This document shows positions 35,000 through 43,654 of a stretch of DNA of 64,000 bases, one piece after another (positions within the stretch are counted from its first letter, which is position 1; each line of letters begins with the position of its first letter). Under the pieces are notes generated by a model, which made no database searches, was not told where the DNA came from, and worked only from the letters and a program-made list of their open reading frames with translations. The translations under genes were made by a program, and so were the position numbers. The stretch spans positions 186,001 to 250,000 of the forward strand of contig NZ_PVEP01000005.1 of assembly GCF_002973535.1 (NCBI RefSeq). The letters are read 5' to 3'. This DNA is from Albidovulum denitrificans (GTDB lineage Bacteria; Pseudomonadota; Alphaproteobacteria; Rhodobacterales; Rhodobacteraceae).

Positions 35000-35230
35000 A
35001 TGCATGCCGGGCCGCTGACATCGCCGAGGCTCCGCAGGTTGGTCAAGCTCCTGTCCGACGGAAAGGAGCGGAGCACCCGCGACCTGGTCCGCAAGACCGG
35101 GGTCATGGCGGTCGGGACGTGCATTTCAGAGCTGCGCGCCCATGGCGCCGAGATCGATTGCAGCGCGCGCTTCATCAATGGGCAGCGCCGCTTTTTCTAC
35201 CGCATGACGAAGGGACCGAAGGAAGAATGA
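35000..35230 (+). CDS. Small winged-helix-like early protein
   Basis: A 76-residue protein. SPRLRRLVKLLSDGKERSTRDLVRKTGVMAVGTCISELRAHG followed by RRFFYRM suggests a winged helix-turn-helix. Such small proteins occur next to the transposase genes of Mu-like phages. It overlaps the ParB-like gene by 4 bp. Confidence 0.55.
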   Translation: MHAGPLTSPRLRRLVKLLSDGKERSTRDLVRKTGVMAVGTCISELRAHGAEIDCSARFINGQRRFFYRMTKGPKEE

Positions 35231-36105
35231 AGACCCCGACGCTTCTCGCGACGACCAATATCCCGGTCTCTGACGTCATCCTTGGAAGTCGCCTTCGGCC
35301 GGTTTCCGAGGCCGGTGTCGAAAGCCTGATCGCCTCGATCGCCGAGACGCAGGTGATGAAGGACGCCATCCACGTCCGCAAGAAGAAGTCCGGCGAGCTC
35401 GTGCTGATCGCCGGTGCGCATCGACTGGAGGCGGCGGCTCGGCTCGGCTGGGCCGAGATCGAGGCGAAGGTCTGGTCGGACGTGACCGACGACTGGGCGC
35501 GCCTCATGGAGGTGGACGACAACCTCGCCGGGGCCGAGATGAACGTGCTCGACACGGCGCTCTTCCTCGCGGAGCGCAAGCGCATCTACGAGAAGCTCCA
35601 TCCCGAGACTGCGGCCGAGGCCTTCAAGGGCAACCAGCACACCGGGAAACTGGCGGCGGACATCATGTCCTTCGCCACCGCGACCGCCGACAAGTTCGGT
35701 GTGACAGACCGGCATGTGCGGCGCCTGGTGGCGATCGGTGATGCGCTCAGCAAGGACGAGGTGCGGTGGCTCCGCGCCGCGCCGAAGCCGGTGACCATCC
35801 AGGACATGCAGGCGCTGTCCCGGATCGAGGATCCCCACGAGCGGGCGCAGATCTGCATCGCCCTGAGCAACGGTGCGGCCAAGTCCGTCGCGGCCGCGCG
35901 CCAGCAGCGCGCGACCGATGGCATGGAGGCGGCGAAAGACGCGGAAGAAGATGTCCTTGAAGCCGCATTCAAGGCCCTTTCAGCAGCATGGGATCGCGCC
36001 CCGTTGGCGGCGAAGAAGCGGTTCCTGTTCGAACGCGCCCACGACATCTGGGAAGCCCAGAACAAGGGTGTCAGCCTTGACCATTGGCGGGAGGCGGCGG
36101 AATGA
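35227..36105 (+). CDS. ParB/Spo0J-like protein
   Basis: A 292-residue protein with an N-terminal ParB-like domain: SDVILGSRLRP, then IASIAETQVMKDAIHVRK and ELVLIAGAHRLEAAARLGW (the GxHR-type motif). A helix-turn-helix region follows (DKFGVTDRHVRRLVAIGDAL). ParB domains bind CTP and load on DNA in chromosome partition; in phages they may instead regulate transcription or have nuclease activity. It lies immediately upstream of the transposase and overlaps it by 4 bp. No ParA partner is present. Confidence 0.85.
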   Translation: MKTPTLLATTNIPVSDVILGSRLRPVSEAGVESLIASIAETQVMKDAIHVRKKKSGELVLIAGAHRLEAAARLGWAEIEAKVWSDVTDDWARLMEVDDNLAGAEMNVLDTALFLAERKRIYEKLHPETAAEAFKGNQHTGKLAADIMSFATATADKFGVTDRHVRRLVAIGDALSKDEVRWLRAAPKPVTIQDMQALSRIEDPHERAQICIALSNGAAKSVAAARQQRATDGMEAAKDAEEDVLEAAFKALSAAWDRAPLAAKKRFLFERAHDIWEAQNKGVSLDHWREAAE

Positions 36106-38228
36106 GCCTCGAACCGGAGCGCATCTGGTGGACTGCGTCGGAGATTGCCGATGGCAAGCTCGTCGATATGCCGGAGAGCCGACAGGGCGTAGAGGCCCTC
36201 GCAAAGCGACTTCGCTGGCGCACAAATCCGAAGCTTGCCCGCCGCAGAAGCGGGCGGGGTGGCGGCTGGGAGTATAACTGGCACCTGTTCCCGTCGCGCG
36301 CGCAGAAGGCGCTTCTGGCGCAGACATCAATGCCGATGCCGCACCGGCCGAAGACCGAGGACATGGACAGGAACACCGCCTGGACATGGTTCGAGGGCCT
36401 GCCGGAGAAGACGCAGGAGGTGGCCCGCCGTCGCCTTGAGATCATCCAGAAGGTCGAGGCGCTCGCCCCCGCCAGAACGAAGTTCGGGGCGGCCCATGAC
36501 ATTGCCCGCATGGAGGGTGTCGGGTGCCGGTCGATCTGGAACTGGTTTGCCATGATTGAGGGGGTCCGAAGAGATGACCGGCTTCCCTACCTCGCGCCCC
36601 GCCACCGCATTGCGCGTCGCAAGAGCACCAAGATCGAGATTGACGGCGACTTCTTCGACACGCTGAAGTCGGACTACCTGCGCCCTGCAGCGCCCAGCTT
36701 CACCAGCTGCTACCGGCGCGCCGCGCGGGTCGCCGCGAAGAACGGCTGGGCGGTCACCGACGAGCGCACGGTGCGGCGCCGCTTCAATGCCGAAGTCTCC
36801 AAGGCGACCCAGGTGCTCGCCCGGAAGGGGATCGATGCGCTGAAGCGCCTTTATCCCTCGCAAACCCGCGACAAGAGCGGCCTGCATGCTCTGCAGGCGG
36901 TTAACGCCGACTTCCACAAGTTCGACGTTTTCGTCCGCTGGCCCGCCGAGCGTGGCGAGGCGGAAGGCGTCGTCACGCGACCCCAGATGGTCGCCTTTCA
37001 GGACATCTATTCCGGCCGGGTGCTTGCCTGGCGCGTCGATCAGACCCCGAACGCCAATGCTGTGCGGCTCGCCGCAGGTGACATGATCGAGACATGGGGT
37101 ATCCCGGAACACGTTCTTCTCGATAACGGCCGGGAGTTCGCGGCCAAGGCCCTGACCGGCGGTTCGCCGACGCGGTACCGCTTCAAGGTCCGCGAGGATG
37201 ATCTGCCCGGCCTCTTCGTGGCGCTTGGGTGCGAGATCCATTGGGCGACGCCCTATTCCGGTCAGTCGAAGCCCATCGAACGCGCGTTCCGCGACATGTG
37301 CGATACCATCGCCAAGGATCCCCGCTTCGACGGGGCCTATACCGGCAACCGACCCGATGCCAAGCCGGAGGATTACGGCAACCGTGCCATTGATCTGGAG
37401 GAGTTCCTCGCCGTCGTCGCCGACGGGATCGAGGAGCATAATACCCGGCCCGGCCGCTGGTCGGACATCGCCTATGGCAAGAGCTTTGCCGAGGTGTTCG
37501 ATGCCTCCTATGCGGCGGCACCGATCCAGAAGGCCACCGAAGCGCAGCGGCGGCTCTGGCTCATGGGGGCCGAGGGCCTGCGCGGGGCGACCGGAAGTGG
37601 CCTTCTGACCTTCCTCGGCAACGAATACTGGGCGCCCTGGATGGCGGAGATCGCCGGGCAGAAGGTCATCGCCCGCTTCGATCCGGCCGCGCTTTGGGAT
37701 GGGCTGCACGTCTATTCCGCCGACAACAGCTATCTCGGCCGCGCGCCCTGCAAGCTGAAGGCAGGCTTCTTCGACACCGAGGAGGCGCGCGCGCATTCGA
37801 AGGCCCGCAAGGCCTGGATGAATGCCGAACGGGCCGCGCTCGACGCCCATCGCAAGATGAAGGCGGCCGATGTGGCAGCGCTCCTCTCGGACGCGGCGCT
37901 TCCGATGTCCGAGCCGGTCGAGGCGAAGGTGGTGCGGCCGGTCTTCGGCCGCAAGCCGGAGCAGGTTCAGGAAGTGGGCGTGCCGGAAGACGTCGCGCGC
38001 TGGCAGGAGAAGATCGTCGCGGATCTGACGGAGCATCGGGCGGCGAAAGAGCCGGAAGAGGGCGAGCGGGACAGGTTCCGCCGCGCCCTCGCGCTCGAGC
38101 GCAGGTTGGAAGCAGGTGGGGAGGTCAGCGCGCAGGAGCAGCGCTGGCTCATCGCCTACATCGACACCTCGGAATACGCGGCCCTGAAGATCCTCCACGA
38201 GGACTTCGGTGACGCGATGTTCGGGTGA
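36102..38228 (+). CDS. MuA-type transposase
   Basis: A 708-residue DDE transposase that pairs phage ends and joins them to target DNA during integration and replicative transposition. The N-terminus has a Mu-type DNA-binding start (WWTASEIADGKLVDMPESRQ). The RNase H-like core has Asp270 (NADFHKFDV), Asp341 (LLDNGREF) and Glu393 (SKPIERAF), almost the same positions as MuA D269, D336 and E392. The C-terminus is charged and helical, the region that in MuA contacts MuB. Start chosen at ATG 36102 overlapping the ParB-like stop. Confidence 0.95.
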   Translation: MSLEPERIWWTASEIADGKLVDMPESRQGVEALAKRLRWRTNPKLARRRSGRGGGWEYNWHLFPSRAQKALLAQTSMPMPHRPKTEDMDRNTAWTWFEGLPEKTQEVARRRLEIIQKVEALAPARTKFGAAHDIARMEGVGCRSIWNWFAMIEGVRRDDRLPYLAPRHRIARRKSTKIEIDGDFFDTLKSDYLRPAAPSFTSCYRRAARVAAKNGWAVTDERTVRRRFNAEVSKATQVLARKGIDALKRLYPSQTRDKSGLHALQAVNADFHKFDVFVRWPAERGEAEGVVTRPQMVAFQDIYSGRVLAWRVDQTPNANAVRLAAGDMIETWGIPEHVLLDNGREFAAKALTGGSPTRYRFKVREDDLPGLFVALGCEIHWATPYSGQSKPIERAFRDMCDTIAKDPRFDGAYTGNRPDAKPEDYGNRAIDLEEFLAVVADGIEEHNTRPGRWSDIAYGKSFAEVFDASYAAAPIQKATEAQRRLWLMGAEGLRGATGSGLLTFLGNEYWAPWMAEIAGQKVIARFDPAALWDGLHVYSADNSYLGRAPCKLKAGFFDTEEARAHSKARKAWMNAERAALDAHRKMKAADVAALLSDAALPMSEPVEAKVVRPVFGRKPEQVQEVGVPEDVARWQEKIVADLTEHRAAKEPEEGERDRFRRALALERRLEAGGEVSAQEQRWLIAYIDTSEYAALKILHEDFGDAMFG

Positions 38229-38289
38229 GAAGAACCGCCCAGGGGCGGCAGACCCCTGAGCGGTGGGTTGAGCAGTAACGGAGAAGAGA

Positions 38290-39060
38290 ATGGCAAAGGA
38301 CAGTGGACTTTACAACAGCGTAGCCCCCCTGAAGAACGTGTCGGCCCTTGTGGCGCTCATCGACCGGGTGCAGCGTCGCCCGCACGGGTTTCCGGGGCTT
38401 GCCTGCTACTACGGCCCCTCCGGGTTCGGGAAGACGACGGCAGGCGTCTACGGCGCCAACCAGTTCGACGCCCACCTGGTGCAGGTCAAGTCGGTCTGGA
38501 CCGCCCGGAAGTTCTGCGAGGCGATCCTCGCCGACCTGTCGGTCAAGCCGCAGCGCACCATCGCGGACATGGTCGACCAGATCAGCGACGAGCTGGCCCG
38601 CAGTGGTCGGCCCCTTCTGATCGACGAGGCCGACTTCCTCGTCCAGCGCAAGATGGTCGAGATCGTCCGCGACATCTACGAAAGCTCCGGCGCCGCGATC
38701 GTGCTGATCGGTGAGGAGCTCCTGCCGCAGAAGCTGCAGGCCTGGGAGCGGTTTCACGGGCGCATCCTCGACTGGGTCGCAGCCGAGCCGGGCTCGATCG
38801 ACGACGTGAACCATTTGGCCAAGATCTACTGCCCCGGTGTCGAGCTTGCCGAAGACCTGCGCCAGCACCTCCTGCAGAGGTCGAACCTCTCGATCCGGCG
38901 GATCTGCGTGAACCTGCTGCGGGTTCACGAGGTGGCGCGGACGAAGGGCGTGGATCACTTCGATATGAAGGGCTGGGGCAAGACCGACTTCTTCACCGGC
39001 TCCGCCCCCGACCCGCGCCGGAACCTTGGCGGCGCGGCCCAGCGCCGGAGGGTTGTGTGA
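38290..39060 (+). CDS. MuB-type AAA+ ATPase, target DNA activator
   Basis: A 256-residue ATPase of the MuB/TnsC type: Walker A GPSGFGKTT (residues 42-50), Walker B LLIDEAD with Asp112/Glu113 and a sensor region IVLIGEELLPQK. MuB coats target DNA, selects targets and stimulates MuA; it also gives target immunity. It is preceded by AGGAGAAGAG-type ribosome sites after a 61-bp gap from the transposase, the only real gap in this gene group. Confidence 0.92.
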   Translation: MAKDSGLYNSVAPLKNVSALVALIDRVQRRPHGFPGLACYYGPSGFGKTTAGVYGANQFDAHLVQVKSVWTARKFCEAILADLSVKPQRTIADMVDQISDELARSGRPLLIDEADFLVQRKMVEIVRDIYESSGAAIVLIGEELLPQKLQAWERFHGRILDWVAAEPGSIDDVNHLAKIYCPGVELAEDLRQHLLQRSNLSIRRICVNLLRVHEVARTKGVDHFDMKGWGKTDFFTGSAPDPRRNLGGAAQRRRVV

Positions 39061-39632
39061 TGCCGAAAGTTTCGCGGACGCGGCCAATGGAACAGGCGTC
39101 ATGGGCAGCCGCCCTGCGCCTCAACAGCTTCACCTGCTACTCCCTCGCGGCCGAGGTGCATCTTGGCGCCGAGGTGGTCCGGGAGATCGTCGCGGACTGG
39201 CGCCGGTCAGGCGCCGTCGTCGAGATCGGGCGCGGTGACAAGAACCGCCTGCGCTTTGCCGTGAAGGAAGGCCAGACCGAGCTGCCGCGCCGGACCCGGC
39301 GCGATGGAACCTATCTGCGCACCGGGACCGCCCAGGGCAATATGTGGCGGGCGATGCGCGGCCTTGGCACCTTCACGCCCACAGACCTCGCGGCGCATTC
39401 CAACACCACCGACGTCAAGGTCTCCGTCGAAGATGCGCTGGCCTATTGCCAGATGCTGGTGCGGTCGGCGCATATCAGGGTCCACCGCAAGGGTCTGCCG
39501 GGCCGCCGTGAGGCGGTCTACCGGCTGATCCGCAACACCGGACCTCTTCCCCCCTGCGAGCGGCGCATCCGCGCGGTGTGGGACGAAAACCTGCAGGAAT
39601 ATGCCCATATCGCGGACGGAGGCCGGACATGA
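39060..39632 (+). CDS. Early phage protein of unknown function (190 aa)
   Basis: A basic protein with two probable winged-helix modules: FTCYSLAAEVHLGAEVVREI near the start and FTPTDLAAHSNTTDVKVSVED in the middle, each followed by basic wings. This suggests DNA binding. The GTG at 39057 directly precedes the ATG at 39060; the latter is preferred. No family is assigned. Confidence 0.6.
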   Translation: MPKVSRTRPMEQASWAAALRLNSFTCYSLAAEVHLGAEVVREIVADWRRSGAVVEIGRGDKNRLRFAVKEGQTELPRRTRRDGTYLRTGTAQGNMWRAMRGLGTFTPTDLAAHSNTTDVKVSVEDALAYCQMLVRSAHIRVHRKGLPGRREAVYRLIRNTGPLPPCERRIRAVWDENLQEYAHIADGGRT

Positions 39633-40015
39633 CCAGCCCCGTCGATATCGCCCGCGCCGCCTGGAAGGACGCGCTGCCCGAATGGGTCGAGGCCCTGGCC
39701 GCCGAATGTTCCGCCACCTCCCAGAACAAGGTGGCGGCCCAGCTTGGCCGCTCCTCGTCCCTGATCAGCCAGGTGCTGCGCGCGAAGTATCCGGGCGATC
39801 TGCAGGCCGTTGAAGAGCTCTTTAACGGGGTGTTCCGCAATGCCCGCGTCGAATGCCCGGCTCTCGGCACGATCCCGATGCACGAGTGCCGCCACTGGCG
39901 GGAAAAGGCCCGCCAGTTCGTCAACGTGAACTCGCTCAGGGTGCGCATGTACCGCGCCTGCGTGAACTGCCCCCGAAACCGGAAGGAGACCCCGAATGAA
40001 GCGCCCGATGAATGA
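39629..40015 (+). CDS. XRE-like small DNA-binding protein with C-terminal Cys pair
   Basis: A 128-residue protein. The first half contains the helix-turn-helix TSQNKVAAQLGRSSSLISQVL; the second ends with CVNCPRN, a Cys-x-x-Cys pair, with other Cys in VECPALG and HECRHW, perhaps a small metal site. It follows the 190-residue gene with a 4-bp overlap. Probably a phage transcription regulator. Confidence 0.65.
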   Translation: MTSPVDIARAAWKDALPEWVEALAAECSATSQNKVAAQLGRSSSLISQVLRAKYPGDLQAVEELFNGVFRNARVECPALGTIPMHECRHWREKARQFVNVNSLRVRMYRACVNCPRNRKETPNEAPDE

Positions 40016-40250
40016 ACCGCAGCCGACCCCAGACGATGTTCTGACGGCCAAGGAGACCGCGATCGTTACCACGCTGGTCGAACAGGCGCTCGTCGATCTC
40101 GACTATCACGATGCGCTGCAGGTCGCCGCCTGGAACATGCTGGGCTTCACGGCCGCGCGCCAGGGTGTTCCCGTCGAGCACATCATCGACAAGCTGAGGC
40201 CGGTCGCGCAATCGGCGCGCGATCACTATGTCCGGCAGGTGGCGCAATGA
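39996..40250 (+). CDS. Small early phage protein (84 aa)
   Basis: An acidic helical protein, with LTAKETAIVTTLVEQALVD and VPVEHIIDKLRPVAQSA. No recognised family. It overlaps the upstream gene by 20 bp if ATG 39996 is used, 8 bp with ATG 40008, and the next gene by 4 bp. Confidence 0.5.
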   Translation: MKRPMNEPQPTPDDVLTAKETAIVTTLVEQALVDLDYHDALQVAAWNMLGFTAARQGVPVEHIIDKLRPVAQSARDHYVRQVAQ

Positions 40251-40459
40251 GCCGCCTCACCATCCCCGAGTTGACCGAGCGCGCGGCGCGTGGCGTCGGC
40301 AAGGTCGATCGCGACGGGCTGCGCGGCGCCACGCTGGTCAGCGCCGACGAGGTCGAAGCGATGGCGCTCCTGCTGGCTATCCTTGGCGTCAAGCCGGTCT
40401 ATCCGGGGTCCTATCCCCCACCCAACAAGATCCCCCACACCGAAGGAGAACGGGCATGA
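40247..40459 (+). CDS. Small early phage protein (70 aa)
   Basis: A 70-residue protein, TIPELTERAARGVGKVDRDG followed by VSADEVEAMALLLAILGV. No recognised family. Overlapping ATGA junctions at both ends support translation. Confidence 0.5.
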   Translation: MSRLTIPELTERAARGVGKVDRDGLRGATLVSADEVEAMALLLAILGVKPVYPGSYPPPNKIPHTEGERA

Positions 40460-41118
40460 CACCCGAACCGAGACCTTATCCCCCGGCGAAGATCCCCACG
40501 GGGCGCGTCATGATCGAGGGAGACGAGCACATCCTTGGCCCCGATGGCGCGAAGCTGCCGATCGGCACCGTGAAACCGCAGAACGTCATGGAGGACGAGC
40601 TGGTGCGCGCGGAGATGAGCCACGCCGTGGCGCTCTCCGAGCAGCTCTCGCGCTTCCTTGGCCACTTCCATGCCAACCTCGACGCCTTCGAAGCGCTCCT
40701 TGCCGAACAGTACGGCGCGACCGTCGGCGGCAAGAAGGGCAACAAGACCCTGATGTCCTACGACGGGCTTTTGAAGATCACCGTCCAGGTTGCCGACAAC
40801 ATCCAGTTCGGCCCCGAGCTGCAGATCGCGAAGACCCTTGTCGATGAATGCCTGAACGAGTGGACCGCTTCGGCCGAAGCGCCATTGAAGGCCGTCATCA
40901 CGAAGGCCTTCAACACCGACAAGGAGGGTCAGATCAACCGCGCCGCGCTCTATTCGCTGCTGCGGCTTGAGATCGCCGACGAGCGCTGGAAGAGCGCCAT
41001 GAAGGCGATCCGCGACGCGATGCGGGTGGTCGGATCGAAGAGCTATGTCCGCTTCTATCGCCGCGAGACCGCCGACGCGCCCTGGGAGGCCGTCACCATC
41101 GATCTGGCGAAGGCATAG
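40456..41118 (+). CDS. DUF3164-family protein
   Basis: A 220-residue protein typical of Mu-like early regions (Mu gp-type DUF3164). It contains a helical EMSHAVALSEQLSRFLGHFH segment, GKKGNKTLMSYDGLLKITVQ and the conserved-looking NRAALYSLLRLEIADERWK. It has been suggested to support DNA transactions, but its role is not established. The open frame extends 228 bp upstream; the ATG at 40456 overlaps the previous stop and follows GGAGAA. Confidence 0.82.
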   Translation: MTPEPRPYPPAKIPTGRVMIEGDEHILGPDGAKLPIGTVKPQNVMEDELVRAEMSHAVALSEQLSRFLGHFHANLDAFEALLAEQYGATVGGKKGNKTLMSYDGLLKITVQVADNIQFGPELQIAKTLVDECLNEWTASAEAPLKAVITKAFNTDKEGQINRAALYSLLRLEIADERWKSAMKAIRDAMRVVGSKSYVRFYRRETADAPWEAVTIDLAKA

Positions 41119-41127
41119 GGGGCAGGG

Positions 41128-41574
41128 ATGGCGGTTATCAACCTCAAGCCCTTTGCGGCCGCGCCGACGAGCTCCAGCGGGTTTTCGATCGCGAAAGGCG
41201 ACAGCAAGTCCGGTGAGTACATCAGGATCGGCATCACGCGGGAAGCGCAGGAGACCTATTTCGGCGGCCCTCTGAACCCCGAGAAGGACAGCCTTCAGCT
41301 CTCGATCGACGACGACAGCAAATCGCGCCACCTGCTGACGCTTTCCGTCGCGGATCGCGGCGATGCAAACGCGATGGAGTTCAGCGGCGGCATCAAGGGG
41401 TCGATCGCGCTGAAGGTCGCGCCGTGGATGCAGACCGCACCCGGCAAGCGCCCGGCCGAGAAGCTCGCGGTGAGCCATTCCCCGAAGGCCGGAGCGGTCG
41501 CGGTGCGGATCCCGGAATGGGCGCGCCCGCCGGTCCAGAAGCCGGGCTTCGGCAAATCCATCATGGAAACCTGA
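41128..41574 (+). CDS. Phage protein of unknown function (148 aa)
   Basis: A beta-rich protein: IRIGITREAQETYFGGPL, LQLSIDDDSKSRHLLTLSV and AVAVRIPEWARP. No known family. It lies between the DUF3164 gene and the HU-like gene. Confidence 0.5.
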   Translation: MAVINLKPFAAAPTSSSGFSIAKGDSKSGEYIRIGITREAQETYFGGPLNPEKDSLQLSIDDDSKSRHLLTLSVADRGDANAMEFSGGIKGSIALKVAPWMQTAPGKRPAEKLAVSHSPKAGAVAVRIPEWARPPVQKPGFGKSIMET

Positions 41575-41619
41575 TCCGCCCGCGATGGTCGCGGGCACCA
41601 ACCCCCGAAGGAGGGAAAC

Positions 41620-41886
41620 ATGAAGACAGCTGGTAAATCAGATCTCGCGTCCAGCGTGATGCTGGCGGCGGGCCTCAACAGCCACGCGCAGGCAATGGAC
41701 GCGGTCGATGCGACGGTCGCAGCGATCCGCGCCCTGACCGAAGCGGGGACGCCGGTCACCATCAAAGGCTTTGGCCGCTTCGAGATGCGCGACCGCTCTG
41801 CGCGGAACGGCCGTAATCCGGCCACCGGCGAGGCCATCCAGATCCCGGCGTCCCGGCATCTGGCCTTCAAGGCCGCGAAATCCTGA
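41620..41886 (+). CDS. HU/IHF-like DNA-binding protein
   Basis: An 88-residue protein with the HU-family hallmark GTPVTIKGFGRFEMRDRSARNGRNPATGEAI, including the beta-arm RNGRNPATGE, and C-terminal PASRHLAFKAAK. HU-like proteins bend DNA; Mu transposition needs host HU and IHF, so a phage-encoded copy may aid transpososome assembly or DNA packing. It follows a GGAGGGAAA ribosome site. Confidence 0.9.
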   Translation: MKTAGKSDLASSVMLAAGLNSHAQAMDAVDATVAAIRALTEAGTPVTIKGFGRFEMRDRSARNGRNPATGEAIQIPASRHLAFKAAKS

Positions 41887-41966
41887 TGCGAAACCACCGC
41901 CGGGCAACCGGCGGTCGGTCGGCCGGGCGTAGTGGCCCGGTCCTGATGAGCAGCTGAGGTATCCCG

Positions 41967-42236
41967 ATGACGCAAGGCATGAAGATCGTCGCCCCGAAAG
42001 AGCAGCATGAGGCGTTTCGACTGAAGCTGATCGGCCTGTTCCGGCAGCACCAGTATACCGTCGACGCGCAGGAGATGCTCGCCATCTCGTCGTATTTCGT
42101 CGGTCAGCTGATCGCGCTTCAGGATCAGCGGAAGGTCACGCCGGAGCAGGCCATGCAGATCGTCCAGGCGAACCTTGCCGAGGGCAACCGGCAGGTGGTG
42201 CGCAACCTCATGGAGCAGACCGGGGGTATGGCGTGA
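41967..42236 (+). CDS. Phage protein of unknown function (89 aa)
   Basis: A small helical protein; EAFRLKLIGLFRQHQYTVDA and LAISSYFVGQLIALQDQ are the main features. No recognised family. The ATG follows GAGGT-type sequence and overlaps the next ATG at 42236. Confidence 0.5.
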   Translation: MTQGMKIVAPKEQHEAFRLKLIGLFRQHQYTVDAQEMLAISSYFVGQLIALQDQRKVTPEQAMQIVQANLAEGNRQVVRNLMEQTGGMA

Positions 42237-42547
42237 TGAACATGTTCCAGAAGAACGAGGCGCTCCTGCGAGAGTGTTTGTCATGGCTGCGTGAAACGCT
42301 GTTCGGAATTATCGAGTGCGACAGCTACCTGGTGACCAACGCCACCGGCGAGATCGAGCCCCGGCCAAATACGATGGGCGAGGAAAGCCGGGCCGAGGCG
42401 CGCGAGTTGATCGCCCTCATTCGCTCGATCGAGGCCCAGGTAGGAACCCCGTCTCCGTCACCCGGCCCTGACTGGCTCGATGACGTCATCGATGGACGGG
42501 GCGATTGGTCGCATCTCGTGCCGACGAGGATCAACCATGCGCACTGA
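42236..42547 (+). CDS. Phage protein of unknown function (103 aa)
   Basis: An acidic protein: FQKNEALLRECLSWLRETLF, then a GEIEPRPNTMGEESR loop and a C-terminal SPSPGPDWLDDVIDGRG. No recognised family. A GTG three bases earlier is an alternative start. Confidence 0.45.
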   Translation: MNMFQKNEALLRECLSWLRETLFGIIECDSYLVTNATGEIEPRPNTMGEESRAEARELIALIRSIEAQVGTPSPSPGPDWLDDVIDGRGDWSHLVPTRINHAH

Positions 42548-42674
42548 AGATCATGGCTCGCGGCGCTTGCCGAGCGGATGGTGGATCCTTCCCGGCCTTG
42601 TTGTCAGCGTCTCTGCCTGGCTGATGCTGCTGGCGGCTCTTGCCGAGATGGTCATCAAGGGGTGGCAGGGTTGA
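42537..42674 (+). CDS. Small single-TM phage protein (45 aa)
   Basis: A 45-residue protein with one membrane helix (WILPGLVVSVSAWLMLLAAL). It overlaps the genes on both sides (11 bp upstream, 1 bp downstream), which supports it. Function unknown. Confidence 0.5.
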   Translation: MRTEDHGSRRLPSGWWILPGLVVSVSAWLMLLAALAEMVIKGWQG

Positions 42675-42979
42675 TGAACGAGATCGAGTATGCCGGGCTC
42701 CTGCGCAAGAGCGCCATGGAAACAGCCCGCAGGATGCGCAAGGGCGGTCCTGGGGGCGAGGTCCGCATCTGGGGAAGCCTGAAGGCCGACATTCTGGAAG
42801 AGCTGACCGGCCGACCGAAATCGGCCGCTGAGATCGCGTCGCACCTGGGCAAAGATACCAGCAGCGTGTCGTCCACCCTTTTAAGGCTTGAGCAGGAGGG
42901 TCTGGCGGTCCGCTCTGGCACGGCCATCGGTGGCAATGGAAAGGCCGTCACCGCCTGGGCAGGGGGCGCCGCGTCATGA
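42674..42979 (+). CDS. MarR-like winged-helix protein
   Basis: A 101-residue protein whose second half is a winged helix: RPKSAAEIASHLGKDTSSVSSTLLRL, then a wing region LAVRSGTAIGG. It is probably a middle-region regulator. Starts at ATG 42674 next to the previous stop and overlaps the next ATG by 4 bp. Confidence 0.65.
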   Translation: MNEIEYAGLLRKSAMETARRMRKGGPGGEVRIWGSLKADILEELTGRPKSAAEIASHLGKDTSSVSSTLLRLEQEGLAVRSGTAIGGNGKAVTAWAGGAAS

Positions 42980-43212
42980 ACCCCGTCGTGACCATTTCCG
43001 TGCCGGTCTACCTATCCCGGCCCAATCCCGTCGATCAGCGCCTCGGTGAGGCCGAGGCGACCGTTGGTGGCGCCGAAGCACAGGTCGTTCTGACGACGCG
43101 CGGCCTTTACCTGACGGTCCAGAACGGCCCTTCCTGGGGGATCGACCTGAACGCGCTCACCCGCGCCATGGCGGATGCCGTCGCGCCGCCGAAGGAGGTG
43201 CGCCATGGCTGA
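42976..43212 (+). CDS. Phage protein of unknown function (78 aa)
   Basis: A small mostly beta protein with VVTISVPVYLSRPNPVDQ and VVLTTRGLYLTVQNGPSW. No family is recognised. It overlaps gemA by 8 bp. Confidence 0.45.
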   Translation: MNPVVTISVPVYLSRPNPVDQRLGEAEATVGGAEAQVVLTTRGLYLTVQNGPSWGIDLNALTRAMADAVAPPKEVRHG

Positions 43213-43654
43213 TCGGACCCTCCAGCGGATGATCCATGTCGGGTGTCGCGATCTCGGTATCGACAACGAGACCCGGCACGACCTGCAGCTGGTCGTGACC
43301 GGCAAGACCAGCATGTCCGACATGACCGACAGGGATCTGCAGAAGATGGTCGAGGCCCTGAAACAGCGGGGTTTCAAGCCGTTCGATCGAAAGCGGCCCG
43401 CAAAGGGGCGGAAGGCCGCCCCGCGCGCCGACGTGCGGTTCTGCCACGTCATGTGGCGCCTGCTGCACCAGAAGGGCGCCGTGCGGGTCGGCGGGGCGAA
43501 GGGGCTGAACGCCTTCATCCGTGCCCGCTTCGAGAAGAAGTGGGGTTCGGTCCCGATCGACATCGACACCATGCACGAATGGTCGGAGATCTCCGACATC
43601 GTCGATGCGCTGAAGGCCATGTGCCGCCGGAACGGGATCGAGGTGGACACATGA
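43205..43654 (+). CDS. gemA: GemA-family regulatory protein
   Basis: A 149-residue protein of the GemA/DUF1018 family (Mu gp16). Recognised by QRMIHVGCRDLGIDNETR, DLQKMVEALKQRGFKP and the C-terminal IDALKAM-type helix. In Mu, GemA affects host gene expression by changing DNA supercoiling. The ATG at 43205 overlaps the previous gene by 8 bp. Confidence 0.88.
   Translation: MADRTLQRMIHVGCRDLGIDNETRHDLQLVVTGKTSMSDMTDRDLQKMVEALKQRGFKPFDRKRPAKGRKAAPRADVRFCHVMWRLLHQKGAVRVGGAKGLNAFIRARFEKKWGSVPIDIDTMHEWSEISDIVDALKAMCRRNGIEVDT

Noticed and set aside
40228-40455. Upstream extension of the DUF3164 gene
   Set aside because: It overlaps the 70-residue gene in another frame and is Arg-rich shadow sequence; ATG 40456 is preceded by GGAGAA.
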